Under the pieces are notes generated by a model that made no database searches, was not told the origin of the DNA, and worked only from the letters and a program-made list of their open reading frames with translations. Positions 49,969-58,019 of a stretch of 64,000 bases of DNA are shown one piece after another. Each line of letters starts with the position of its first letter. Position 1 is the stretch's first letter. Source of the stretch: Pseudonocardia sp. DSM 110487 (lineage in GTDB: Bacteria > Actinomycetota > Actinomycetes > Mycobacteriales > Pseudonocardiaceae); the NCBI RefSeq assembly GCF_019468565.1, contig NZ_CP080521.1, positions 9,238,001 to 9,302,000 of the forward strand. The letters run 5' to 3'. The position numbers were made by a program, and so were the translations under genes.

Positions 49969-50042
49969 CCGTCTCAAGACGGGTGTTGACGTTGCGACGG
50001 TCGACGCTTACCGTCGCAATATGGATCGCCGTATTAAGACAG
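49969..50042. promoter_or_regulatory. Operator cluster between the GntR repressor and the transfer genes
   Basis: CCGTCTCAAGACGG (49969-49982) is a palindrome and CCGTATTAAGACAG (50029-50042) is a second, similar copy. Between them TTGCGACGGT (49992-50001) and ACCGTCGCAA (50010-50019) form a perfect 10-bp inverted repeat with an 8-bp spacer. A TTGACG at 49986 may serve as -35. This is the likely autoregulated control region of the element. Confidence 0.65.
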
Positions 50043-50059
50043 ATCGGAGTGTTGTTGAG

Positions 50060-50347
50060 ATGGATCGCGACGACGTCGCTGGGCTCGATGACTGCACAGC
50101 GCCGCTGGACGACGAGCAGCGCGAGTCCCTTCACGACTTCTGGGAGCAAGTGATCCGCGAGGAGCTCGTGCCGCCGGTGCGGCGAGCCCCTCGCGAGGTG
50201 TCACTGGCCGAGCTGGACGAGCGCCGGGAGCGCCGTGCAGCGCGTCGGGCGGTAGCCCAGATCGCGGCGGCCAGCCGTGTGACGCGCCTGCGCCGTTCGA
50301 CGCCGGCAACACGCTCTGCCGAATTCGGACCGGGGGAGGCGGCGTGA
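50060..50347 (+). CDS. Small AICE protein, function unknown
   Basis: The 95-residue protein begins MDRDDVAGLDDCTAP and is acidic at the start and strongly Arg-rich toward the end (LAELDERRERRAARRAVAQI), with a predicted long helix. An in-frame ATG at 50021 would add 13 residues. It is first in a series of genes overlapping by four bases, so it belongs to the transfer operon. I do not recognise the family. Confidence 0.6.
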   Translation: MDRDDVAGLDDCTAPLDDEQRESLHDFWEQVIREELVPPVRRAPREVSLAELDERRERRAARRAVAQIAAASRVTRLRRSTPATRSAEFGPGEAA

Positions 50348-50781
50348 GCGCCCCGCGCCCGGCGCCGCGCTCCGCGGTGCGGTTGTGGGACGGCCGAATG
50401 TGGCCGTGCGCGGGCCGGTACGCCGGGGTGCCGGTGTTCCGCTACGGGTGGGCGCCGTCCGGGCTGTTCACGGTGCGACAACTGGCCGCGCTGGGGTTGC
50501 GCCCGGCAGGTCAGGACGTGGCGGGGTGGCTGGTGTGGGGGCCGGCGAACCGGCCCCGCTGGGCCTACCTGTTCCGGCTGGATCTGGCCGCGCCGAAGCG
50601 CCCGATGACTCGGGCGCGGTGGGTGGCGATCGAGCGGTGCAACGCCGCGCAGCGCATCTGCCCATCGTGCGGGGAGGACGCCGGCTACCGCATCCCGCGC
50701 TCGCTCGGGGAGTGCACCGAGTGCGCCGAGTCCACCCGCGGCCCGCGCTACGCCGCCGATGGCGAGGAGTGGGCGGCGTGA
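50344..50781 (+). CDS. RRQRL-motif zinc-binding protein
   Basis: The 145-residue protein has the segment FTVRQLAALGLRPAGQDVAG, which resembles the RRQRL-motif proteins common in actinobacterial plasmids and AICEs, followed by a zinc-ribbon-like pair CPSCGEDAG and CTEC. Its role is not known. Start and stop overlap both neighbours by four bases. Confidence 0.7.
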   Translation: MSAPRPAPRSAVRLWDGRMWPCAGRYAGVPVFRYGWAPSGLFTVRQLAALGLRPAGQDVAGWLVWGPANRPRWAYLFRLDLAAPKRPMTRARWVAIERCNAAQRICPSCGEDAGYRIPRSLGECTECAESTRGPRYAADGEEWAA

Positions 50782-51080
50782 ACGCCTGGCTGATGTGCGC
50801 CTGCGAGCGCACGATCCCGACCCACATCGACGCCGACCCGGACCCCGCTGGCGGTCCCGGGTGCGGGATGGCCTGGCGAACCCGCGAGGCCAGCAACGAG
50901 ATCGAGGAATTGCACGTCACCGAGGTCCAGCCCGGCGGTCACCTCCGCCAAGACGCGTCCGCCGGGCTGGTTCTCCCCAACCACCAGAACAGCAGTGAGG
51001 AGAACGCGATGGTATGGCCGATCCCGGCGGCCGGCACCGTGGTGCCGCCCGCGGTAGGCAACGGGGGTGGTCAGTCATGA
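50778..51080 (+). CDS. Small AICE protein, function unknown
   Basis: The 100-residue product starts VNAWLMCACERTIPTHIDAD, with three cysteines in the first 30 residues (CAC, GCG), followed by a polar region and a Gly/Pro-rich tail. No membrane segment or recognised domain is seen. It overlaps the neighbouring genes by four bases on both sides. Confidence 0.6.
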   Translation: MNAWLMCACERTIPTHIDADPDPAGGPGCGMAWRTREASNEIEELHVTEVQPGGHLRQDASAGLVLPNHQNSSEENAMVWPIPAAGTVVPPAVGNGGGQS

Positions 51081-51403
51081 CCACCCAGCAGGTGGCAGTT
51101 GGGCTGCTCGTGCTCGCCGGGCTGGCCATGGCCTCGATCTGGACCTCCGGCGCCCGCGCCGGACGCAACTCCGAGCGGGCGGTACGTGAGGTCACCCGGA
51201 TGACCGGCACCGCCGGACGGACGCTGGCCGCGGCCGCGGTCATCGTCGGCACGCAGTGGGCCGTGGTCGCGCTGACCAGCAACGCGATCGCGATCGGGGT
51301 CGCGCTCGGGCTGCCAGCCCTGTTCGCCGGCACCACGATCGCCCGGCTGCTCGCGGTCACCACCGTGGTCCGCACCCTCCCGCGAGGGGGTGCCCGGCGA
51401 TGA
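51077..51403 (+). CDS. Small membrane protein of the transfer operon
   Basis: The 108-residue protein has a first hydrophobic helix (VAVGLLVLAGLAMASIW), a short basic loop, and two further hydrophobic stretches around residues 50-75 and 78-95. Genes for small membrane (spread-type) proteins normally sit before traB in AICEs. The sequence alone gives no more. It overlaps both neighbours by four bases. Confidence 0.65.
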   Translation: MTTQQVAVGLLVLAGLAMASIWTSGARAGRNSERAVREVTRMTGTAGRTLAAAAVIVGTQWAVVALTSNAIAIGVALGLPALFAGTTIARLLAVTTVVRTLPRGGARR

Positions 51404-51882
51404 GCAACCTCGACATGGCAGGCGCGGTGTCGTTCGCGGTGGTGCTGCCAGCATTGCTGGTGGCCCATCAGGTGGCCGATCACTGGGTGCAGACCGACCA
51501 CCAGGCCGGGCACAAGGGCCTGCCCGGGTGGGCGGGTCGGTGGGCGTGCGGCAAGCACGTCGCCACCTACACCGTCGTGACCACGCTCGCGGTGCTCGGC
51601 GTGTGGGCGATGTTCGCCCTGCCACTGGGCTGGGGCGGCGTGCTGGTCGGGCAGTTGGTGTCGGCGGTGACGCACTACTGGGCTGACCGGCGCACGACCC
51701 TCGCAGCGCTCGCCGAGGCGAGCGGCAGCGGCGCGTTCTACCGGCTCGGCGCCCCGCGCGCGGGCCGGGACGACAACCCGTCGCTGGGCACCGGCGCCTA
51801 CGCGCTGGACCAGTCGTGGCACTGGCTGTGGCTCGGCGTCGCCGCGGCCGCGACCGCCCTGATCGGCGGGGGTGCGTCATGA
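51400..51882 (+). CDS. DUF3307-like membrane protein
   Basis: The 160-residue protein has VAHQVADHWVQTDHQAGHKG at the start and CGKHVATYTVV then THYWADRRTTL, a His/Asp pattern typical of DUF3307 proteins. Three hydrophobic helices are visible. The family function is unknown; it is found in AICEs and actinobacterial plasmids. Both ends overlap neighbouring genes. Confidence 0.7.
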   Translation: MSNLDMAGAVSFAVVLPALLVAHQVADHWVQTDHQAGHKGLPGWAGRWACGKHVATYTVVTTLAVLGVWAMFALPLGWGGVLVGQLVSAVTHYWADRRTTLAALAEASGSGAFYRLGAPRAGRDDNPSLGTGAYALDQSWHWLWLGVAAAATALIGGGAS

Positions 51883-52739
51883 CCAGCGCCTACCCGATCC
51901 CCGTGGACGAGCTGGCTGACCGGGTCCGCGAGCATGCCCGCACGCTGGGCGGCTGGCCGTCGCGGAACCAGGTGATGAAGGAGTTCCGGGTGGGCGGGCC
52001 GAAGGCGGCCGCGGCGCTGGACGCGCTGCGCGCGGTCGGGTTCGACCCCACCACCTCCGGCCAGTCGACCGAGCGGCCCGCCGAACGCCCGGCACTGCCG
52101 CTGCGCGCTGTGCCCGACGTCGCCGAGCAGTCCCCGGCCGTCGACGGCGCTGATCAGGGCGAGGTGTCCGCGCGGGAGGCGGTACCGGACCTACTGGCCG
52201 ATCCCGATGGGCTCGACAGAGGCGCCGGCGCTCACGCCGATCACGGCGAGGGCCGTTCTGCGCAGGTCGCCACGCTCGCAGACCCGGGCACGGAGACGGG
52301 TCGGGTGTCGCGGTGGCCGCTGCTGCTTATCGCCGGCGCGGCGTTCGTGGCGATCTGGGGTGGCTGGGTCGGGCTGGGTGAGCTGACCGGGTTCGGCCCG
52401 ATCCGGCTGCTGCCGGGCATCTGGGACGAGTTCGTCATCAACTCCGCGATCACGTTGCCGATCGGGATGGAGGCCTACGCCGCGTACGCGCTGCGCGCCT
52501 GGCTGGCCCCGCCCGAGGCGGGTCTGTCGCGCACGGCCCGGCGGTTCGCCGGGGTGTCCGCGATCGGCGCGCTCGTGCTCGGCGGGCTCGCGCAGGTCGC
52601 CTACCACCTGATGGTCGCGGCCGGGATGACCCACGCGCCGTGGCAGATCACCGCGGCCGTGTCCTGCCTGCCCGTTCTGGTGCTCGCGCTGGCTGCCGCC
52701 CTGACTCACCTGATCCACCACTCGGAGGTCGCCCGATGA
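51879..52739 (+). CDS. Spd-like spread protein with DUF2637-like membrane domain
   Basis: The 286-residue protein has a cytoplasmic N-terminus with a short helix-turn-helix-like stretch (GWPSRNQVMKEFRVGGPKAAAALDALRAVG, parts), an acidic linker, and a C-terminal membrane domain with four hydrophobic segments including WGGWVGLGELTGFGPIRLLPGIW. It resembles SpdB-type proteins used for spread of conjugative plasmids between mycelial compartments (inference from location and layout). The start overlaps the DUF3307 gene and the stop overlaps traB by four bases. Confidence 0.7.
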   Translation: MTSAYPIPVDELADRVREHARTLGGWPSRNQVMKEFRVGGPKAAAALDALRAVGFDPTTSGQSTERPAERPALPLRAVPDVAEQSPAVDGADQGEVSAREAVPDLLADPDGLDRGAGAHADHGEGRSAQVATLADPGTETGRVSRWPLLLIAGAAFVAIWGGWVGLGELTGFGPIRLLPGIWDEFVINSAITLPIGMEAYAAYALRAWLAPPEAGLSRTARRFAGVSAIGALVLGGLAQVAYHLMVAAGMTHAPWQITAAVSCLPVLVLALAAALTHLIHHSEVAR

Positions 52740-55039
52740 CCACCACCACGTTGGTCGGCACCCCCGACCCCGACAACCACAGCAACCACCAGCACACCCC
52801 TGTTGAGCACGGCGAGAGCGAGGGAGTCCGGATGACCAGCACGCACGACATCCCGCCGCCGGCGCCCGGCGCCGCGCAGCCGTACGAACCGGCGCAGGGT
52901 CGGATTATCGACTTCCCGGCCCCGGCCGGGCGGGACCCGATGCCGCCGGTGGACGACGGCGACGACGCGGACGACGAGGACGGCGCTGGCCGGGTGCTGG
53001 TCGACCCGCCGGCACGGGACCCAGGCCGGGAGTTGCTGCCTTGGCAGCGCCGCGAGGTCGTGCGGCGCCCGGTGATCGCGCCGTGGCTGACCCGCACCGA
53101 GGACGTGCGCGCGGCCGGCCGGTGGGCGGCCGGATGGGCGTGGCACGCCACCGGTTTCCACACCGTCCGCGCACCCCTCTACGCGGCCAAGCTCGCCGCT
53201 CGCGCCCCCCGCGGCGCCGGCGTCGCGCTCGCGTCCGCGGCGCGCTGGGTGAACGACGCCGAGTCCAGCACGCTGCGCGCTGAGGCGGTCCGGGCCGGGG
53301 ACGCCGACCGCTACCTGAAGCTCGCCGAGGCCCGCGCGGCCCGGGTGCGGGTCCGGCGCCGGCTCGCCTTCGCCGGGCTGCTCGCCGGCGCGGCCGGTCT
53401 GCTGGTGCTGCACGCGTTCGCACCCGCCTGGCTCGTGCTCACGCTCGCGCTGGCCGCCGTGCTTGTGCTCGGCTGGGTCGGCACCCCGGCCGACCGCCCG
53501 GTGACCGGCCGGTCTGTGGTCCGCACTCAGGTCCAGCGGCTCACCTCGGACATTGTGGTTCGCGCGCTGGCCTCGCTGGGGATCGCGGAGATCAACAAGG
53601 CGATGGGCAAGGGTGGTGGCGGGATCACCTTCCCCGCCCCCATCACCCGCGACGGCCCGGGGTGGCGCGCCGATGTGGATCTGCCCTACGGGGTCACCGT
53701 CTCCGACATCGCCGAGCGCCGCGACCGGCTCGCGTCCGGGTTGCGGCGCCCGCTGGGGTGCGTGTGGCCGGAGCCGGCGTCCGAGGCGCACGCCGGGCGG
53801 CTGGTGCTCTGGGTCGGGGATCAGGACATGGCCGCGGCCAAGCCGGCACCGTGGCCGCTCGCCCGCGGTGGGGCGGCGGACCTGTTCCGGCCGGTGCCGT
53901 TCGGGGTCGACCAGCGCGGGCGCCGCGTCGCGCTGTCGCTGATCTTCGAGAGCATGCTCATCGGTTCCAAGCCGCGGATGGGCAAGACGTTCGCCATGCG
54001 CGTTGTGCTGCTCGCCGCCGCCCTGGACCCGGGTGCGCAGCTGCGGATCTTCGAGCTGAAGGGCACCGGTGACCTGTCGATGGTGGAGAACTGCTGCCAC
54101 CACTACGGCTCCGGCGCCGACCCGACGACGCTGGAGGCGTGCATGGAGTCGCTGCGCGACCTCTACGCGCAGCTGGACACCCGCGCCGCGGCCATCCGGA
54201 AGCTGCCGCGGGAGATCTGCCCGGAGAACAAGGTCACCCCGGAGATCTCCGCCCGCCGGGGGCTGGGCCTGTTCCTGATCGTGGCCGGGATCGACGAGTG
54301 CCAGGAGCTGTTCTCCCACCCCGACTACAAGGACGAGGCCGCCCGGCTGGCCGAGGCCATCATCAAGCGCGGCCCCGCGCTCGGGATCATCCTCGTGCTG
54401 GCCACCCAGCGCCCGGACGCCAAGTCCCTCCCGACCGGGGTGTCCGCGAACGTGGGGATCCGGTTCTGCCTGCGGGTGATGGGCCAGACCGAGAACGACA
54501 TGGTGCTCGGCACCTCGAGCTACCAGAACGGGTTGCGGGCGACCACGTTCGGGCCGCGGGACAAGGGCATCGGCTACCTGGTCGGCGCCGGCGACGACCC
54601 GCAGATCGTGCGCACCGCCTACATCGACGGCCCGGCCGCCGAGGTCATCGGCGCCCGCGCCCGCGCGCTGCGGGAGGCCGCAGGCACCATCACCGGCCAC
54701 GCCGCCGGCGAGGACACCGAGCAGCACGAGCGGCCCGCCCGGTCGGTGCTCGGCGACATCGCCGAGGTGTTCGGGCCGGATGAGGACCGGCTGTGGTCGG
54801 AGGTGATCGCCGCCCGGCTCGCCGAGCAGTGGCCCACCGCCTACCGCAGCACCACCCCCGCCTCGCTCGCCGCGAGCCTGAAGCCCTACGGGCTGGCGCC
54901 GGCGCAGGTGTGGGGCACCGACCCGGACACCGGAGAGGGTCGCAACCGGCGCGGCTACCTGCGCGACGCGGTCACCACGGCGTGGCTCGCCACCCGCAAG
55001 GACCGCGGGCCGAACACGCCGGGCGGTGACAGCGCGTAG
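52736..55039 (+). CDS. traB: TraB/FtsK/SpoIIIE-type dsDNA translocase
   Basis: The 767-residue protein has an acidic, Pro-rich N-terminus (about 1-100), two membrane helices near 205-245 (AGLLAGAAGLLVLHAFAPAW, then WLVLTLALAAVLVLGWVG), and a RecA-like motor with Walker A GSKPRMGKT at about 410-418 and Walker B LFLIVAGIDE near 511-520. Actinobacterial TraB hexamers move double-stranded DNA across the mycelial contact, recognising short repeats (TRS) at the clt locus. This is the only mating protein normally essential for AICE transfer. Start overlaps the upstream gene. Confidence 0.9.
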   Translation: MTTTTLVGTPDPDNHSNHQHTPVEHGESEGVRMTSTHDIPPPAPGAAQPYEPAQGRIIDFPAPAGRDPMPPVDDGDDADDEDGAGRVLVDPPARDPGRELLPWQRREVVRRPVIAPWLTRTEDVRAAGRWAAGWAWHATGFHTVRAPLYAAKLAARAPRGAGVALASAARWVNDAESSTLRAEAVRAGDADRYLKLAEARAARVRVRRRLAFAGLLAGAAGLLVLHAFAPAWLVLTLALAAVLVLGWVGTPADRPVTGRSVVRTQVQRLTSDIVVRALASLGIAEINKAMGKGGGGITFPAPITRDGPGWRADVDLPYGVTVSDIAERRDRLASGLRRPLGCVWPEPASEAHAGRLVLWVGDQDMAAAKPAPWPLARGGAADLFRPVPFGVDQRGRRVALSLIFESMLIGSKPRMGKTFAMRVVLLAAALDPGAQLRIFELKGTGDLSMVENCCHHYGSGADPTTLEACMESLRDLYAQLDTRAAAIRKLPREICPENKVTPEISARRGLGLFLIVAGIDECQELFSHPDYKDEAARLAEAIIKRGPALGIILVLATQRPDAKSLPTGVSANVGIRFCLRVMGQTENDMVLGTSSYQNGLRATTFGPRDKGIGYLVGAGDDPQIVRTAYIDGPAAEVIGARARALREAAGTITGHAAGEDTEQHERPARSVLGDIAEVFGPDEDRLWSEVIAARLAEQWPTAYRSTTPASLAASLKPYGLAPAQVWGTDPDTGEGRNRRGYLRDAVTTAWLATRKDRGPNTPGGDSA

Positions 55040-55074
55040 CTGAACTAGGGAAGTCGGGACCGGCCGCCGGCGGT

Positions 55075-55228
55075 GGGGCGCTAGCACCCTCACCCGCTAG
55101 ACCTAGCGCCCCCCGCTAGCGGCCAATCCGAACCCTGAACAGGGCGCTAGCAACCTAGCGCCACCAGCGCAAACACCCCTCAAAACCCCGCTACACGGCA
55201 CCTTGCCGGGTGCCGCGGCGCTAGACCC
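55075..55228. repeat. Cluster of CTAGCGC-type repeats, possible origin or clt
   Basis: In the 190-bp gap between traB and the primase-polymerase, CTAG-centred motifs recur: GGGGCGCTAGCACC (55075-55088), CCCGCTAGACCTAGCGCC (55093-55110), CCCGCTAGCGG (55112-55122), GGCGCTAG-CAAC-CTAGCGCC (55143-55162, a perfect 8-bp inverted repeat) and GGCGCTAGACCC (55217-55228). The location fits a replication origin or a transfer site; no function is shown. Confidence 0.7.
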
Positions 55229-55249
55229 ATGCCTCGATCAGGAGCACCG

Positions 55250-56236
55250 ATGAGCACGCACAGTAAGGACTCGCTCTCGCTCGCCGACCGCGCCCGCCTC
55301 GCCACCTGGCTCGACCTCGCCGCCCGTGGCTGGCACCTGTTCCCGGTCCGGCCCGGCCGCAAGACCCCGGCCATCACCCGCTGGCAGGACCGCGCCACCA
55401 CCGATCCGCAGCGCATCACCCGGTTCTTCACCGACCGCCCCGACCACAACGCCGGCATCGCCTGCGGGCCGTCTGGGCTGCTGGTCATCGACTGCGACAC
55501 CCCCAAAGCCACCTGCGCCGGCGACAACCCGAGCGGCTCTGCCGGCGGTGCCACGGGCCGGGATGGGTGGGCGGTGCTCGCCGGGATGGCGGCCGGCCGC
55601 GGCGGGCTGCCCGACACCTGGACCGTCGCCACCCCGTCCGGCGGCCGGCACCTGTACTTCCGCGCCCCCGCACCGGGGCCGGACGGGCGGCCGCTGGGCA
55701 ACACCGGCAAGACGCTCGGACCGATGCTCGACACCCGCGGGGCGGGCGGGCAGGTACTCGCGCCCGGCAGCCGCCTCCCAAACGGCGGATACGAACTCCT
55801 CGACGACACCGACCCCGCCGCTCTGCCGGGGTGGTTGGCCTGGCAGCTGTCCGTTCGCGCGCCTACGGCCACCTCAGGGCCGCCTGAGCGGTTCTCCACG
55901 ACGGTGGGTGACTACGGGGCCTACGTGTCGACCATCGTGCGGGCCGAGCGTCAGCGAGTCGCTCAGGCCCCGCGCGGCGGGCACAACGCCGCGGTGTTCA
56001 CCGCGGCCCGCGCGCTCGGGCAGCTCGTGGGCGCCGGCGTGCTCGACCCGGCCACTGTCGAGCGCGATCTCCTCGCGGACGCCGCGCACATCATCACCGG
56101 CCCGTGCGACTGCACCGCCCGCGACATCGCCGCATCGATCGCGTCCGGGCTCGCCTACGGCCGGCGCCGGCCCCGCTGCCTCCCACCGCCCCGCGCTGGC
56201 ACGGGCATGGCTGACGAGGGGAGGCAGACCGCATGA
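55250..56236 (+). CDS. Bifunctional DNA primase/polymerase (Prim-Pol)
   Basis: The ATG at 55250 has AGGAG upstream; the protein has 328 residues. It contains the Prim-Pol features AARGWHLFPVRPGRKTPAITRW, GLLVIDCDTP with the two catalytic aspartates of the DxD motif, TPSGGRHLYFRAPA with the third-motif histidine, and GGQVLAPGSRLPNGGYELL. Such proteins prime and extend DNA in AICE and plasmid replication. The stop overlaps the DUF3631 gene by four bases. A decayed relative lies at 44930-45100. Confidence 0.88.
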   Translation: MSTHSKDSLSLADRARLATWLDLAARGWHLFPVRPGRKTPAITRWQDRATTDPQRITRFFTDRPDHNAGIACGPSGLLVIDCDTPKATCAGDNPSGSAGGATGRDGWAVLAGMAAGRGGLPDTWTVATPSGGRHLYFRAPAPGPDGRPLGNTGKTLGPMLDTRGAGGQVLAPGSRLPNGGYELLDDTDPAALPGWLAWQLSVRAPTATSGPPERFSTTVGDYGAYVSTIVRAERQRVAQAPRGGHNAAVFTAARALGQLVGAGVLDPATVERDLLADAAHIITGPCDCTARDIAASIASGLAYGRRRPRCLPPPRAGTGMADEGRQTA

Positions 56237-57834
56237 GCGCCGACCTGGACACGACGTTGACCGCGATCGACAGCGCGATCAACTCAGCGGCCGACGGGGA
56301 CGGCGGCCGAGCGTGCGTCAAGTGCGGTGACCCGCTGCGCAACTCTCCCTCGGAAGACTTCTGCTCCGAGGCCTGCCAGGCGACCTGGCTGACCGAACGA
56401 ACCGCCGGCCCGCCGACCGACGCCGGGTCGGCGCCGAACGAGCAGCTCCCCGACCAGGGGCCGGCGCGCGCGCTCGGTTGGCTGGCGCCGCCGCCGGCCA
56501 CGGCGGTCGAACCGGCCGAACTCCTCGACCGTGTGGCCGCGTTCATCAGTCGATTCTCGGTGTTCCCGGACCAGCACTGCGCGCCCACGCTCGCGCTCTG
56601 GTACGCGCACACGCACGCCGTTCAGTACTTCTACACCACCCCCCGACTGATCCTCGATTCCGCGGAACCCGGATCCGGCAAAACCCGAGTGCTGGAAGTC
56701 GCGCAGTATCTGGTGGCGAAGCCAGAGATGACCATCAGCATCACCACCGCGGCCATCTTCCGGATGCTCGCCGTCGGACCGGTCACGCTCTTGTTCGACG
56801 AGATCGACGCCGTATTCAACGCGAAAGGCGGCGGGAACAACGAGGATCTGCGGGCGCTTCTGAACGCCGGATACAAGCGCTCCGCGACGGTCGCGCGCTG
56901 CGTCGGGGATGCGTCCCGGATGAAGGTCGAACGATTCCCCGTGTTCGCGCCTGTTGCGCTCGCCGGGATCGCCGGCGGAATGCCCTCCACCATCACCACC
57001 CGCGCCATCACCATCCACATGCGCCGACGCGCCCCACACGAGCACGCCGAACCGTTCCGAGAGAGGAAAGTGGAAACCCAAGCCGCACCCCTGCGCGAGG
57101 CACTCGCTGAATGGCTCGACAGGGTGGGGGCCGACTACCTCGCCGGTGCCGAACCTGATGTTCCTGACGGGGTCGCCGACCGCGCCGCCGAGGTCTGGGA
57201 ACCACTGTTGGCGATCGCGGACCTCGCCGGCGGGCACTGGCCCGAAACCGCCCGCGCTGCGGCCGTCCACTTCGTGCGCACAGCGAGCACCGCCGGCACT
57301 TCGATCGGCACCCGACTCCTCGCCGACCTACGGGCCCTGTTCCACGTCGCCGGAGTGGACCGGATGGCCACCACCGACATCCTCGCCGAACTCCTCGCCG
57401 CCGAGGAAGCCTCCTGGGCAGATCTCGACGGCCGCCCGCTCGACCCCCGCCGCCTCGCCCGCGAACTCGCCCGCTACGGGGTCCGCCCCGGCCCCATCCG
57501 CATCGGCGGCCAGCCCACGAAGGGCTACCAAGTCGGCGGCCCCACCGGGCTCGCCGACGCCTGGGCCCGCTACCTCCCACCACCCGACACCCCACCGGAG
57601 TCGGTTACATCGGTTACAGCAGTTACACCGCAGGTCAGACACGTAACCGCACCCGACCCCGTAACCGGTACGTCGGTTACACCCCCTGTCGAGCCATCAC
57701 CCCCCGCCCCACCGCAACGCACCCGCGTAACCGACGCAACGGTTACGCCCCGAGCATCGGTTACGCCCCTGACCAGGCAAGTAACCGACGTAACCGACGT
57801 AACCGCTACCAACGGCCCGGGGGGTGCCCGATGA
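56233..57834 (+). CDS. DUF3631 helicase-like replication protein
   Basis: The 533-residue protein has a short zinc-ribbon-like start (CVKCGDPL, CSEAC), then a P-loop ATPase with Walker A AEPGSGKTR at about 144-152 and Walker B LLFDEID at about 186-192, followed by the DUF3631 helical domain. These proteins partner Prim-Pol in AICE replication. The last 75 residues are an unusual VT-rich tail (SVTSVTAVTPQ, QVTDVTDVTAT); the DNA encoding it contains the GTAACCG heptamer array, so the tail may exist because of the DNA site. The last bases overlap xis by four. Confidence 0.87.
   Translation: MSADLDTTLTAIDSAINSAADGDGGRACVKCGDPLRNSPSEDFCSEACQATWLTERTAGPPTDAGSAPNEQLPDQGPARALGWLAPPPATAVEPAELLDRVAAFISRFSVFPDQHCAPTLALWYAHTHAVQYFYTTPRLILDSAEPGSGKTRVLEVAQYLVAKPEMTISITTAAIFRMLAVGPVTLLFDEIDAVFNAKGGGNNEDLRALLNAGYKRSATVARCVGDASRMKVERFPVFAPVALAGIAGGMPSTITTRAITIHMRRRAPHEHAEPFRERKVETQAAPLREALAEWLDRVGADYLAGAEPDVPDGVADRAAEVWEPLLAIADLAGGHWPETARAAAVHFVRTASTAGTSIGTRLLADLRALFHVAGVDRMATTDILAELLAAEEASWADLDGRPLDPRRLARELARYGVRPGPIRIGGQPTKGYQVGGPTGLADAWARYLPPPDTPPESVTSVTAVTPQVRHVTAPDPVTGTSVTPPVEPSPPAPPQRTRVTDATVTPRASVTPLTRQVTDVTDVTATNGPGGAR
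57602..57805. repeat. Array of GTAACCG/CGGTTAC heptamers inside the DUF3631 gene
   Basis: Eleven exact copies lie at 57602, 57611, 57643, 57661, 57674, 57727, 57740, 57758, 57781, 57790 and 57799, plus one partial (AGTTAC, 57621). Orientation is mixed; the last three are tandem with a 9-bp period. By chance about 0.03 copies are expected in this length. The array is probably an iteron-type origin, or the TraB recognition (clt/TRS) site. Confidence 0.85.
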
Positions 57835-58019
57835 CCAAGCCGATCGAGAGGCTCACGCTCGCCGAGGTCTGCGCCGAGCTGCGCATCTCCCGCTCCACCT
57901 TCTATGAGTGGCGGGCCAAGGGCCGTGCGCCGCGCTGCATCAAGCTTCCGAACGGCGATCTCCGCATCCGCCGCTCCGAACTTGAACGCTGGCTCGACTC
58001 CTGCGAGGAGGCCGCGTGA
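57831..58019 (+). CDS. xis: Excisionase (Xis)-like helix-turn-helix protein
   Basis: The 62-residue protein has a single MerR/Xis-type winged helix: LAEVCAELRISRSTFYEWRAKGRAPRCIKL (parts) then NGDLRIRRSELERWLDSCEE. It starts four bases before the DUF3631 stop and its stop overlaps int, the standard xis-int arrangement of AICEs. Xis binds near the att site to favour excision. Confidence 0.88.
   Translation: MTKPIERLTLAEVCAELRISRSTFYEWRAKGRAPRCIKLPNGDLRIRRSELERWLDSCEEAA

Noticed and set aside
57602..57805. CRISPR array reading of the GTAACCG repeats
   Set aside because: The repeats are only 7 nt, occur in both orientations with irregular gaps of 2-53 bp, and lie in a coding frame; there are no cas genes.
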